This document shows positions 1 through 8,941 of a stretch of 64,000 nt of DNA, piece by piece. Each line of letters begins with the position of its first letter. Position 1 is the first letter of the stretch. The stretch covers positions 11,861-75,860 of the forward strand of contig NZ_JANRKL010000030.1 of NCBI RefSeq assembly GCF_033763495.1. The letters are read 5' to 3'. Position numbers and translations under genes: made by a program. The notes beneath the pieces were generated by a model that did not search any database, had not been told where the DNA came from, and worked only from the letters and a program-made list of their open reading frames with translations. This DNA comes from Haliscomenobacter sp033763495. Lineage in GTDB: Bacteria; Bacteroidota; Bacteroidia; Chitinophagales; Saprospiraceae.

Positions 1-1
1 C

Positions 2-2422
2 CGCAATACCTTCAAAACCAGCAACACCGCTGCTTACGATTCATTGGTATTCTATGCCCTGGTCAACGATGGCGCAGTGGTTTACATCAACGGTACCGAA
101 GTACAGCGCATCAACATGCGCGCTGGAGCAGTTGGTTTTGATACACTTGCTGCCAGTGCCGCTACACCAAACCAACTGACCCAATACCGCCGCTTTGTGG
201 TAGCCAATACCCTGATGAACAACGATACCAACACCATCGCGGTGGAATTGCACCTTGCGACAGCCAATGCTGCTGCTTTGGTTTTTGATTTGGAAGTAAC
301 TGGCAAAGCGCCACAGCCTGCAATCATAGCGTTCCCGATCCCCAAACAATCCAGCTGGAGTGCCTTTGATTTGGGTCGCGAACCTAGCGGAGATTGGAAA
401 AGCCTCAACTACGAAGATCGTGGTTGGTTGCATGGCCCGGGTGTACTAGGGTATGGTGATCCAGTTTCAACCTTGTTGAGTTTTGGTGATGATACCAACA
501 ATAAATACATTACCACCTACTTCCGCAAGAAGTTTACAGTAGCCGATCTTGCTGCTATTGGCGATTCATTGTTGTTGGGCTTGCGCCGCGATGATGGCGC
601 AGTGGTATACATCAACGGAACCGAAGTTGCGAGAAGTAACATGCCAAGTGGTGCCATTACTTACAGCACTTTTTCTGGAGGAAATACGGGTACCGAAACG
701 GCGTACAATCCTTTTGTGATTTCCAAAAATGTATTGGTACAAGGCACCAACGTCATTGCGGTGGAAGTTCACCAATCTGATTTAGGAAGCTCAGACATGA
801 CTTTTGACCTGGAGTTGAAAGCCAAACCTTCCATTCCAGCTCCAGCTTCAGGCTGTGAAGGCAGCAACGACGCCCACATCAGTTGTTTTACCTCGGTATT
901 GCCAAATACCAAAAACCAGCTGTTCAACATTCCTTCATCGCACAAATTCCAAGTGCTGGTACAGGCCAGAGAACCTTATACCTTAGGAGGCAATGTTAGT
1001 GCGAATTTTGACTTTACTGGTTATGTTCCCGAAAATGGCAGCAGCACCAAAGGCCACTTGTCCATCAATTACGAAGCTGCCCCTGGCGGTGTAGGTATGT
1101 ACGATGTCAGCTACAATGCTACCTCTAAATTGTGGAAAGTTGATACTTCCCGTGCAATTGATTTCTCTGGTGTGGCTGGGACAGTAGGCAACTGCTCCGG
1201 TACAGTTACCCCCTGGGGTACCATCATCACTTGTGAGGAAACGCGCTTAGGTACCGATGCCAACGGTGATGGTTACATCGACTTCGGTTGGTGTATAGAG
1301 ATAGATCCTAAAACCAACAAAGTAGTGGAATATGGAACCGGCAAACCACAAAAATTGTGGGCTTTGGGTCGGGCTAGCCACGAAAACGTAGTGATCAAAA
1401 AAGACAGTGTTACTTTGTACTGGGGTGAAGATGCCGGTAATGGCGCTGTTTACAAATTCATTGCGGACAAAAAAGCGGATCTTTCCAGTGGCAAATTGTA
1501 TGTATTGAAGGTAACTGGTGGTTTACCCAATGGTGAAGCTGGTTCTTCCAACGGGGTTTGGATTCAGGTGCCGAACACAACACAGGCCGACCGCAACAAT
1601 ACTTATCAGTTGGCGCTGAATTTGGGCGCAACCACTTTTGCCGGGGTAGAAGACATTGAAATCAACCCCATCGACGGCATGCTTTATTTCGCAGTGAAAA
1701 GTGCACCTTCTGAGCGCGTTTACCGCTTCAAGGATGATGGTGCAACCGTTTCTGGATTTGAAACTTACGTTGGTGGTGGCGATTCCTACTACATCAACAA
1801 TGGTCAGTCTGCTATCTTCGAACCTTGGGGTGCAGGAAACGACAACCTGACCTTCGACGACCGCGGTAACCTTTATGTACTTCAGGATGGTAGCCAGGAT
1901 CACATCTGGTTGGTGCGCAATGGACACTCTCGCAGCAATCCAAAAATTGAATTGTTTGCTACTACACCCATCGGTTGTGAGCCAACCGGGATGACCTTCT
2001 CACCCGATTTCAAGTTTATGTTCCTGTCTTTGCAGGAGCCAAGCAGCACCAACACGGCTACTTTGAAGGATGCTTCCGGCCGAACCATTACCTTCAATCG
2101 TTCTACTGCACTGGTCATTGCACGTTCCGAAAACCTGGGCTCAACCGTTCCAGTTCGTGAAGTACAACCTATTTTGGGCGGACTGGAAGTTTATCCCAAC
2201 CCAACTCAAGGCAACTTCACCATGAAGTTCAACTTGAAAGAGGCTGGTGCCGTCAATCTGGAAGTATTTGACCTGGCGGGCAAACGCATCAAAGTACAGA
2301 AGATCGAAGCCAACAGTGGGTTGAACTACCTCTCCACTGACTTGCAAGAAAAAGGAATGCACATCCTGAAATTGTCTTCAGTGGAAGGCATACGGGTGGC
2401 TAAAATAATGGTGAACAAATAA
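2..2422 (+). CDS. PhoX-like (DUF839) secreted protein with T9SS sorting tail, 5' end cut off
   Basis: The frame is open from the first bases of the window with no real start codon, so the gene begins upstream. Two copies of a beta-sandwich module come first (each with a DDGAVVYINGTEV- or NDGAVVYINGTEV-type core, near 60-310 and 590-825). A PhoX/DUF839-like region follows, recognised by the TPWGTIITCEE signature near 1208 and a Ca-binding-like DANGDGYIDFG loop. The last ~85 residues are a type A T9SS sorting domain (VYPNPTQGNF, then a GK and a terminal KIMVNK). The protein is therefore likely exported and surface attached or released. PhoX proteins are Ca-dependent phosphatases; whether this one is active is unknown. 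Confidence 0.85.
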   Translation, partial: RNTFKTSNTAAYDSLVFYALVNDGAVVYINGTEVQRINMRAGAVGFDTLAASAATPNQLTQYRRFVVANTLMNNDTNTIAVELHLATANAAALVFDLEVTGKAPQPAIIAFPIPKQSSWSAFDLGREPSGDWKSLNYEDRGWLHGPGVLGYGDPVSTLLSFGDDTNNKYITTYFRKKFTVADLAAIGDSLLLGLRRDDGAVVYINGTEVARSNMPSGAITYSTFSGGNTGTETAYNPFVISKNVLVQGTNVIAVEVHQSDLGSSDMTFDLELKAKPSIPAPASGCEGSNDAHISCFTSVLPNTKNQLFNIPSSHKFQVLVQAREPYTLGGNVSANFDFTGYVPENGSSTKGHLSINYEAAPGGVGMYDVSYNATSKLWKVDTSRAIDFSGVAGTVGNCSGTVTPWGTIITCEETRLGTDANGDGYIDFGWCIEIDPKTNKVVEYGTGKPQKLWALGRASHENVVIKKDSVTLYWGEDAGNGAVYKFIADKKADLSSGKLYVLKVTGGLPNGEAGSSNGVWIQVPNTTQADRNNTYQLALNLGATTFAGVEDIEINPIDGMLYFAVKSAPSERVYRFKDDGATVSGFETYVGGGDSYYINNGQSAIFEPWGAGNDNLTFDDRGNLYVLQDGSQDHIWLVRNGHSRSNPKIELFATTPIGCEPTGMTFSPDFKFMFLSLQEPSSTNTATLKDASGRTITFNRSTALVIARSENLGSTVPVREVQPILGGLEVYPNPTQGNFTMKFNLKEAGAVNLEVFDLAGKRIKVQKIEANSGLNYLSTDLQEKGMHILKLSSVEGIRVAKIMVNK

Positions 2423-2455
2423 TTGTTCTTTTTGCTCGAATGAGAATGCCCAAAT

Positions 2456-2494
2456 AAAAAGAGGGGATGCCAGATGGTATCCCCTTCTTTTTTT
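2456..2494. terminator. Bidirectional terminator between convergent genes
   Basis: The stem GGGGATGCC / GGTATCCCC has an AGAT loop, an A-rich run to the left and an eight-T run to the right. It lies between the ends of the PhoX-like gene (+) and the M1 peptidase gene (-), so it can serve both. Confidence 0.8.
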
Positions 2495-2511
2495 GTAGAA
2501 TGTGGGAAAAT

Positions 2512-4503
2512 TTATTTCCCTGCCCAAACATTATCCGCCGCATTCGCATCCGGGAAACGACCATGCGGATCAAAAGTGATCCTTTTGATCTTGCGTTTGC
2601 CAAAGTTCATTTCGGCATCAAAGCTGCGCTTGCCGTCAAACCAAACTGACACTGGCCAGGTAACCTCAGCAGTAGTTGCATCAATCATTTTGGCATTGGG
2701 CAAGGTTTTTATCGCCGGGCCTTCGGCTTCAAACTCCACCTTCAGCACCACCGGTGAGGGCATCTGCCCAGCCTGATGAACGGTGACAGTGGTTTTGCCA
2801 CCGCTGTTTTTTACCTCCTTGATCGACCCTTCCACCGTTTCGGTAGTCCACAACCAGTAGTACCAGAACCATTCCAGGTTTTGCCCCAATTCATTGTTCA
2901 TGAAGAAAATATAATCCCAGGGGGAAGGGTGTTTGTAAGCCCAGGTTGCCGTGTATTTTTTCATGGCATTGATCACCGCCTCGTCTCCAACAATTCCGCC
3001 CAGCATGGAGAGCATCAAGGGCGTTTTTTGGTAGGTTTGAAAGCCATAACCACTACCCGCATCATTGGCACTCCACATCATTGGTGCTTCACTTTCGCTG
3101 CCACTCATCCGGCCATAACTTTGGCCAAGGCCGTCCAGATTGTAGGGTTTGCCCTGATTGTCGGCTGCTGAAAGGATATTCATGTACTGGTTGAAGCCCT
3201 CATCCATCCAGCCGTAGCGGGTTTCGTTGGTGCCCAGCATCATGGGCCACCACTGGTGGGCGGTTTCGTGATCGGCAGCACCTTGATTCGAGTTGATGAC
3301 CATGGGGTATTCCATGCCTGCGCTGGGGCCGTCCTGTAGCGTCAATTGTGGGAAAGGATAAGGCGCCCACAATTTGGAATAAAACTCCAGGGCGTGGCGG
3401 GTCACCTTGCCTGCTCTTTCAAAAAACCGGGCTCTATCGGGCAGGTAAAACATATGAATGGGAACTGGGCCTTTGCCGGGAATGATGGCCCGGGTGGCTC
3501 TCCACATAAAACTATCGGCAGTCGCCCAGGCAAAATCATTCACCTTGTCGGCCATAAAATGCCAGGTGAGTTTGTCTCCAGGGGCAGTGGCCTGACCTGG
3601 GCCTTTTTCTTTTTCACCCACAATCATTACTTCCTCATCGGAGTTGAGTACGGTGGCCAGGCGTTGTCTGGCAGTGGCCGTCAGCACTTCATTGGGGTTC
3701 TGCAACAAGCCAGTACCACTGACAATCCAGCCACTGGGCATGGTGATGCGGACGTCAAATTTGCCGAAGTTGTTGTAAAATTCGGAAGGGCCCAGGTAAG
3801 GACTGGTTTCCCAACCACGTAGGTCGTCGTATTTAGCCAGGCGTGGGTACCATTGGGTGGGTTGAAACAATCGGCTGTCAAATCGCTGGGTCATGCGGTG
3901 GCCGCGCCCATTCGGGCCGCCGGGCAATTTGGTATGCCATTCTATTTCCAGCTCAGCCGTCGCTCCGGCTTTGATAGGTTCGGCGAGGTTGATGGTGGCG
4001 ATGGTCTGGGTTAGCCCAAAAACGCTCAACTTTGAGCCCATTGGGCGTCCCATGCCAGCTGCCGCCTTAAGGTCTGCCGCCTGACCAGCTACTTTCAAAC
4101 TGGTCAGAACCATGCCCTCGGTGGCCTCCGCAGGTACGGATGCCCCGCGCTGGGCTTCGGGGCGAAAGATGTTGTGATCCAGGCGCAGCACAATCGTTTT
4201 GAGGTCGTCCTTGCTGTTGTTGTGCAAGCTGATTTTTTCTGAGCCAGTGATGGTTTGGGTGGTGGGATCGAGGCTGGCTTGGATGGTGTAGTCGGCTTCC
4301 AGTTGCCAGTAATTGGGGCCGGGTTTGCCTGAAAAGTCGCGGGTGCCAGCTTCAAAAGCTTTGCGGATGGAGTTGGTCATGGGGACGTCGAGCCGGATGG
4401 AGCGCTGATTGGTTTCCAAACTTCGGCGGAGTGGAAGGCTTTGTTGGCCGGATGCAGCGGTGATGCTGAGCAGCAGCGTCAGAAGGGTAATGTGTTTGAG
4501 CAT
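2512..4503 (-). CDS. M1 family metallopeptidase (aminopeptidase N-like)
   Basis: The start is placed at the ATG at 4503 because it opens directly into a signal peptide (MLKHITLLTLLLSITAASGQ); the frame extends 27 codons further upstream but into polar sequence. The zinc site is HETAH (H412, E413, H416) with the third ligand E435 in WMDEGFNQY, exactly 18 residues after the second His. A GMEYP segment just before it stands in for the GxMEN exopeptidase motif. About 663 residues, shorter than classical PepN. It should cleave peptides in the periplasm or at the cell surface. Divergent from the sulfatase gene, with 123 bp between the two starts. Confidence 0.88.
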   Translation of the reverse strand: MLKHITLLTLLLSITAASGQQSLPLRRSLETNQRSIRLDVPMTNSIRKAFEAGTRDFSGKPGPNYWQLEADYTIQASLDPTTQTITGSEKISLHNNSKDDLKTIVLRLDHNIFRPEAQRGASVPAEATEGMVLTSLKVAGQAADLKAAAGMGRPMGSKLSVFGLTQTIATINLAEPIKAGATAELEIEWHTKLPGGPNGRGHRMTQRFDSRLFQPTQWYPRLAKYDDLRGWETSPYLGPSEFYNNFGKFDVRITMPSGWIVSGTGLLQNPNEVLTATARQRLATVLNSDEEVMIVGEKEKGPGQATAPGDKLTWHFMADKVNDFAWATADSFMWRATRAIIPGKGPVPIHMFYLPDRARFFERAGKVTRHALEFYSKLWAPYPFPQLTLQDGPSAGMEYPMVINSNQGAADHETAHQWWPMMLGTNETRYGWMDEGFNQYMNILSAADNQGKPYNLDGLGQSYGRMSGSESEAPMMWSANDAGSGYGFQTYQKTPLMLSMLGGIVGDEAVINAMKKYTATWAYKHPSPWDYIFFMNNELGQNLEWFWYYWLWTTETVEGSIKEVKNSGGKTTVTVHQAGQMPSPVVLKVEFEAEGPAIKTLPNAKMIDATTAEVTWPVSVWFDGKRSFDAEMNFGKRKIKRITFDPHGRFPDANAADNVWAGK

Positions 4504-4626
4504 GGCTTGTGTTTGGTTAGGAGATTTGAGGGCTAATTTAAGACAATACACTAGTTTCTTTCGAACATTTTTATCTTTAGACAAGCGTTAAAGTTCCTCT
4601 CAATCCTCACCAGAAAAATTTATTCC

Positions 4627-6198
4627 ATGCCACACTTCGCCCAAAAAGCATTCCTGTCCATTTTTTTCTGGTCAATGTTTCCAGGTCTCTTTTTTATTAC
4701 ATCTTTTTCAACATCGACAATTGCGGCTTCTCCTTCAAGCAAGCCAAACATAATCATTTTCCTCGTTGACGATCTCGGCTACGGAGACCTTGGGTGTTAC
4801 GGCAATCCAATTGTAAAGACCCCAAATATAGATCGCTTTGCCACTGAGGGTGTTCGTTTAACCGATTGTCATTCGGCTGCGACCGTTTGTTCTCCTTCCA
4901 GGGCGGCCCTATTAACGGGGCGGAATCCGTATAGGAGTGGTTTTTATGACATCCTGGGGAGTTTTAACTGTTATTTGCAGCGCCGGGAAATCACCTTACC
5001 CGAACTGCTCAAGCCCATAGGGTATTCGACCTGCTTTGTGGGTAAATGGCATTTGTCCCAAATCAACACCAGCGGAAAAACCAATAGCCAAAACAGTCAA
5101 CCCTCTCCCGGTGAGCAAGGATTTGATCATTGGTTGGCCACTTCACTCAATGCTTTTGAAGGGCCCAGAAATGTCAAGAAACTGGTTAGAAATGGCGTTC
5201 CACTTGGCGCAGTTAGTGGCTCTTATTGTGATATAATTGTTAAAGAAGCTTGCGATTGGATCGGCCTCCAGAAAAAAGACCAGCCCTTTTTTCTGGAAAT
5301 TTGCCCCCATGAACCCCATACCCCGATTGATCCGCCGGAGGAATATAGCCAACCCTACCGGAATGCAAAAGTGGATTCACTGGAGAAGACCATCCAATAT
5401 GGCGGGGTTCCAAGGCCAAGCGGCATTGCAAAACACAAAGACAAATATTATGGCACCGTAGCCCAACTCGACCATGCCTTTGGCCAATTAATGAAATTCC
5501 TGGATGCCAATGGCTTAACCAACAACACCCTGGTTATTTTCACGAGTGACAACGGGCCCGAATCACCCGTAAATTTTGATGAATCGAGAGGCCTGTGGAA
5601 GGATACCATTAGAGACCAATGTTTCGGCACACCCGGCTTGTTCCGGGGCATGAAGCGATTTACCTACGAAGGCGGTCATCGGGTGCCGGGTATTGTACGT
5701 TGGCCATCCAAAATTCCGGCTGGCCTTGTGAGCGACAAATTGGTGAATGGAACCGACTTTTTTTCAACGATATGTACCATTGCAGGCATCAAACAACCTG
5801 ACGATCGGGCGATTGATGGTAAAAATATTTGGCCCGCATTGTTGAATCGGCCTCATGACAAAAATAGGTCGGTAATCTGGCCCCTGCAGTTGAATGAGGA
5901 TATGTATTCCAAAATGGCGGATATGTCCATGCGGTATCAGGAGTATACCTTAATTGGCCGCATGCCGCTTAAAGCCGATTCAGTCCCCCTGTTAAACTGG
6001 ATGTATCATTCATTGCCGGAAAAATTTGAGTTGTACAATATCGCAAAAGACCCGGGGCAGCAGTTTGATATAGCCGATCAGCATCCTAGGCTTCTAAAAA
6101 AGCTGATCCCTATGATGACGAACATGTGGCTCAATATTCGGGATGAGGGAAAAATGAATGCTGCGGCATTTAACGCCAAAAAAATAGGAACTTTTTAA
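4627..6198 (+). CDS. Sulfatase (arylsulfatase family, Cys-type)
   Basis: An N-terminal hydrophobic signal segment is followed by the sulfatase fold. Metal ligands are in NIIIFLVDDLGYGDLG; the nucleophile motif is CSPSRAALLTGR with C88 as the residue converted to formylglycine; GKWHL and FTSDNGPE follow. At 523 residues the length is normal. A periplasmic enzyme hydrolysing sulfate esters, possibly of sulfated polysaccharides. The Cys-type motif requires a formylglycine-generating or anaerobic maturing enzyme, and no catalytically complete one is visible in this window. It is a lone sulfatase, not part of a polysaccharide utilisation locus here. Confidence 0.9.
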   Translation: MPHFAQKAFLSIFFWSMFPGLFFITSFSTSTIAASPSSKPNIIIFLVDDLGYGDLGCYGNPIVKTPNIDRFATEGVRLTDCHSAATVCSPSRAALLTGRNPYRSGFYDILGSFNCYLQRREITLPELLKPIGYSTCFVGKWHLSQINTSGKTNSQNSQPSPGEQGFDHWLATSLNAFEGPRNVKKLVRNGVPLGAVSGSYCDIIVKEACDWIGLQKKDQPFFLEICPHEPHTPIDPPEEYSQPYRNAKVDSLEKTIQYGGVPRPSGIAKHKDKYYGTVAQLDHAFGQLMKFLDANGLTNNTLVIFTSDNGPESPVNFDESRGLWKDTIRDQCFGTPGLFRGMKRFTYEGGHRVPGIVRWPSKIPAGLVSDKLVNGTDFFSTICTIAGIKQPDDRAIDGKNIWPALLNRPHDKNRSVIWPLQLNEDMYSKMADMSMRYQEYTLIGRMPLKADSVPLLNWMYHSLPEKFELYNIAKDPGQQFDIADQHPRLLKKLIPMMTNMWLNIRDEGKMNAAAFNAKKIGTF

Positions 6199-6239
6199 AG
6201 CCCTGATCAATTATTTTTCCATCATCATCAAGGGAACCC

Positions 6240-7004
6240 ATGCAAAATATCATCACCCAAAATTTCGATCGCCACGCCCATCTCATCCCTGGCCAAACGC
6301 CGGGTATGCTGGTTTTCCAAAGCCCTAAATTAAGCTACGTAGATAGTGGACTTTCCTGTGATACCTTCAACATTATTCATTTGCTCAGCGGCGAGGAGGT
6401 AGCTTCAGAAATCCGTGCTGCAGTGGATTATTTTCGGCAAAAAGGCCTGGCCTATTGTATTTGGGTAAACCAGGAAAATCTTAGTGGGGAAGTGCAAACC
6501 TGTTTTCAGGACCTGGGTATTCAAGTCCAGAATTCCGAACCTGGAATGGTTTTGGATTTAAACAAGTACGAAGTCATCCACTCTCCCTTGCACCAAAATG
6601 TAGAATTGGTGCATACCCCAGCCCAACTGACCGAATTTGCCGAATCGATCGCCGCCAACTGGTCGCCGCCAGATCAAAATGTAATACGGTATTTTCAAAG
6701 AGTAGCACCAGCCATCCTCAATCCCGCACACCAGATTCAATTGTTGCTTTACCGCGAAGCCGGACAAGTGGTTTCCTGCCTGGAAATGTTCCCCAGCGAC
6801 GAGCACACGCTTGGATTTTACAGCTTAGCGACGCTGGAAGCCTATCGGGGCAGAGGCATTGCTTCAGCGATGCTGACCTTTGCATTGAATCGTGCCAAAA
6901 CATTGGGCTACCAGCAGGTGATCCTACAGGCGTCTGAGGATGGGTTGCGGATTTATGAGAAAGTGGGGTTTCGGAAATTCGGGCTATATTATGAATATGC
7001 CTAG
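6240..7004 (+). CDS. GNAT family N-acetyltransferase
   Basis: The C-terminal half holds the GNAT acetyl-CoA site: a beta strand (TLGFYSLATLE), then the pyrophosphate loop YRGRGIASAM (around residue 203) and a final YEKVGFRKFG strand. The N-terminal ~130 residues form an unassigned domain, a two-domain layout common in GNATs. Substrate unknown. The 3' end overlaps the convergent P450 gene by 4 bp (7001-7004), so there is no room for a terminator between them. Confidence 0.8.
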   Translation: MQNIITQNFDRHAHLIPGQTPGMLVFQSPKLSYVDSGLSCDTFNIIHLLSGEEVASEIRAAVDYFRQKGLAYCIWVNQENLSGEVQTCFQDLGIQVQNSEPGMVLDLNKYEVIHSPLHQNVELVHTPAQLTEFAESIAANWSPPDQNVIRYFQRVAPAILNPAHQIQLLLYREAGQVVSCLEMFPSDEHTLGFYSLATLEAYRGRGIASAMLTFALNRAKTLGYQQVILQASEDGLRIYEKVGFRKFGLYYEYA

Positions 7005-8344
7005 CGCCTCCAAAACCGCATCCATACCCCATCTTTCGGCCTCAACGTAATCAAGGGTTGCGGTATCACCTCACGCCCAGGTTCCATGGCAAAGTCATAC
7101 CTCCGCGCCATCTCGGCGATCACCAATTGCATTTCCATGAGTGCAAAATGGTTGCCGATGCACAAACGCGGGCCACCGCCAAAGGGCAGATAAGCAAAAG
7201 CCGGAATTTTGGCATTTTTGGCAAAACGTTCGGGACGAAAAACATCCGGATCGCCCCAATGCTCTGGAGAATGGTGCGCTCCGTAAATGTAAGTCGCCAC
7301 AATGGCCCCTTTGGCGATTTTAATGCCGTTGAACTCATCAGCTTCCACCGCCATCCGGTCGGTGATCCAGGCTGGTGGATACAGGCGCAAAATCTCGTCA
7401 ACCACCTGGCTCAGGTATTCCAGTTTGGGGAGGTCTTCAAAAGCGACCGTCCGCTCACCTACTACCTGGTTCAGCTCTTCCCGGATTTTGGCAAGTGCCT
7501 CTGGATGTTGGCTCAACAAGTACCAGGCCCAGGCCAGGCCATTGGCGGAAGTTTCGTGGCCAGCCACAAAAATGATTTTTAACTCATCCAGCAACTGCTG
7601 TTCGTTCATGGCCTCGCCGGTATCCTCGTAACGCGAGTCGAGCAACATTTGCAGGAGGTCGTCGCGGGTTTCGCCACTGTCCTGGCGTTGGTGCACCAGT
7701 TTGCGGATTGCATCTTCCAGGTCGGCAGCAAGGGCTTCGTGCTCCTTGATTTTGCCACTTAACGCCCGCCACCAATTGAGGTAGGGTTGCCGAATCAACT
7801 GGATGACAAATGCCTGAATTTGGGTGATTTGACCGCTCATTTTTTGCACTTGCTCCTCGGGCACGCTGATGCTGAAGATCGAGCGCATGATGATGCTGAA
7901 GGCCATGTCCATCATGTGCTCGGCCATGTTGACCGGGCCAGCCTTGATCTCTTCGTCAAATTTGGCCAAACGCTCCTCGATCACTTCGTTCATCAAATGG
8001 GTGAGGCTGGCCAAACGCGAGCGGTGAAAACTGGGTTGAATCAAACGGCGTTGCCGCAACCAATGGTCGCCATCGATGGTCAATAAACCCTTTCCTATAA
8101 AATGCCCCAAATGCTCGAAGTGAATCGGGGATTTTTTGTACATCCGGTGGTTCTTTTGCAAGATATGCTGGATAAAGGCAGGATCGGCAGTAAAGGTAGC
8201 CGGAATGATGCCACCAATGTAAAAGCGATAGGTGTGGCCGTACTCAGCCATATTGCCCCGAATGGCCGTGATAGGGTCGCGGAGGAATTTGAGCGAGTTG
8301 ATCAGGGTTTTGAGGCGAGGGATGGTGGGGATGGTGCTGGACAT
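7001..8344 (-). CDS. Cytochrome P450
   Basis: All P450 landmarks are present: the I-helix oxygen-binding motif AGHETSANGLAWAW, the K-helix ExxR in EILRLYPP, the PERF region (FRPERFAK) and the haem loop FGGGPRLCIG with C395 as the axial thiolate. At 447 residues it is a soluble-type bacterial P450 with no fused reductase. Redox partners are not encoded next to it. The substrate cannot be read from the sequence; the FGGGPRxC pattern and long helices resemble fatty-acid-type P450s, but this is weak. Confidence 0.92.
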   Translation of the reverse strand: MSSTIPTIPRLKTLINSLKFLRDPITAIRGNMAEYGHTYRFYIGGIIPATFTADPAFIQHILQKNHRMYKKSPIHFEHLGHFIGKGLLTIDGDHWLRQRRLIQPSFHRSRLASLTHLMNEVIEERLAKFDEEIKAGPVNMAEHMMDMAFSIIMRSIFSISVPEEQVQKMSGQITQIQAFVIQLIRQPYLNWWRALSGKIKEHEALAADLEDAIRKLVHQRQDSGETRDDLLQMLLDSRYEDTGEAMNEQQLLDELKIIFVAGHETSANGLAWAWYLLSQHPEALAKIREELNQVVGERTVAFEDLPKLEYLSQVVDEILRLYPPAWITDRMAVEADEFNGIKIAKGAIVATYIYGAHHSPEHWGDPDVFRPERFAKNAKIPAFAYLPFGGGPRLCIGNHFALMEMQLVIAEMARRYDFAMEPGREVIPQPLITLRPKDGVWMRFWRR

Positions 8345-8686
8345 GGTGGTGGAATTTGAGTATTAGGGATTAGATGCTTTTTTCTTCACAATAATTTCTC
8401 CTGAAATACAAAGTTCTCATTCAACATCACAAGGAGGAAAGGAGTTCAGGGTAAAAATAAGGGCAGTCGAATGGAGATCGTCCCTATGTTCGAAATTGTG
8501 AGGTCGTGAGTGGACTTTACCCGCTATACGAGGTTTTGGAGACCCTTGTCTAGCGGCGCACTCGACCCCATAGTCGTGAAAATAAGCAGTTTCACTTTAT
8601 TTCGAAGAATAAATTTGATGGAAATGGGTTTGTGCAAGAGTTTTTTAAAAAATGCACCCCAGTCTTAAAACTTCCGTCTATCTATA
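8345..8686. other. Intergenic stretch, no gene seen
   Basis: It contains the P450 5' region and then unassigned sequence. One imperfect hairpin is visible at 8521-8556 (outer stem CCGCTA / TAGCGG). Composition changes from mixed to clearly AT-rich near 8580-8640, the left edge of the AT-rich region that continues to about 18250. Confidence 0.5.
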
Positions 8687-8717
8687 TTTGTTAATCTTCT
8701 TATTTGAGCTATATTTG
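8687..8717 (+). promoter_or_regulatory. Bacteroidota-type promoter for the caspase-TIR gene
   Basis: TTTG at 8687-8690, then exactly 19 bases, then TATATTTG (TAnnTTTG) at 8710-8717. This matches the Bacteroidota sigma consensus TTTG-N19-TAnnTTTG. The start of transcription is expected near 8724, leaving a leader of about 217 nt before the ATG at 8942. The leader holds a 21-codon ORF starting at 8733 and is otherwise unexplained. Confidence 0.65.
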
Positions 8718-8941
8718 GTGGTATAATAATACATGTTAAGAACTGTTTGTAAGGCGAGAGATATTGTGACTTCAAAGGAGGTGCCGTCACCGACTTAGGG
8801 GCAAAAAATCACCTATTTCCATACTACGCGTAAAAATTGATGATGCACCTTCTGAGTGGCTGATTCAGAATAACCAATTTTCTAAACTTAATAAGTTAAT
8901 TTATTTTTTAAATTAGATTTTATTAATTAAAAGTAGTAAAA

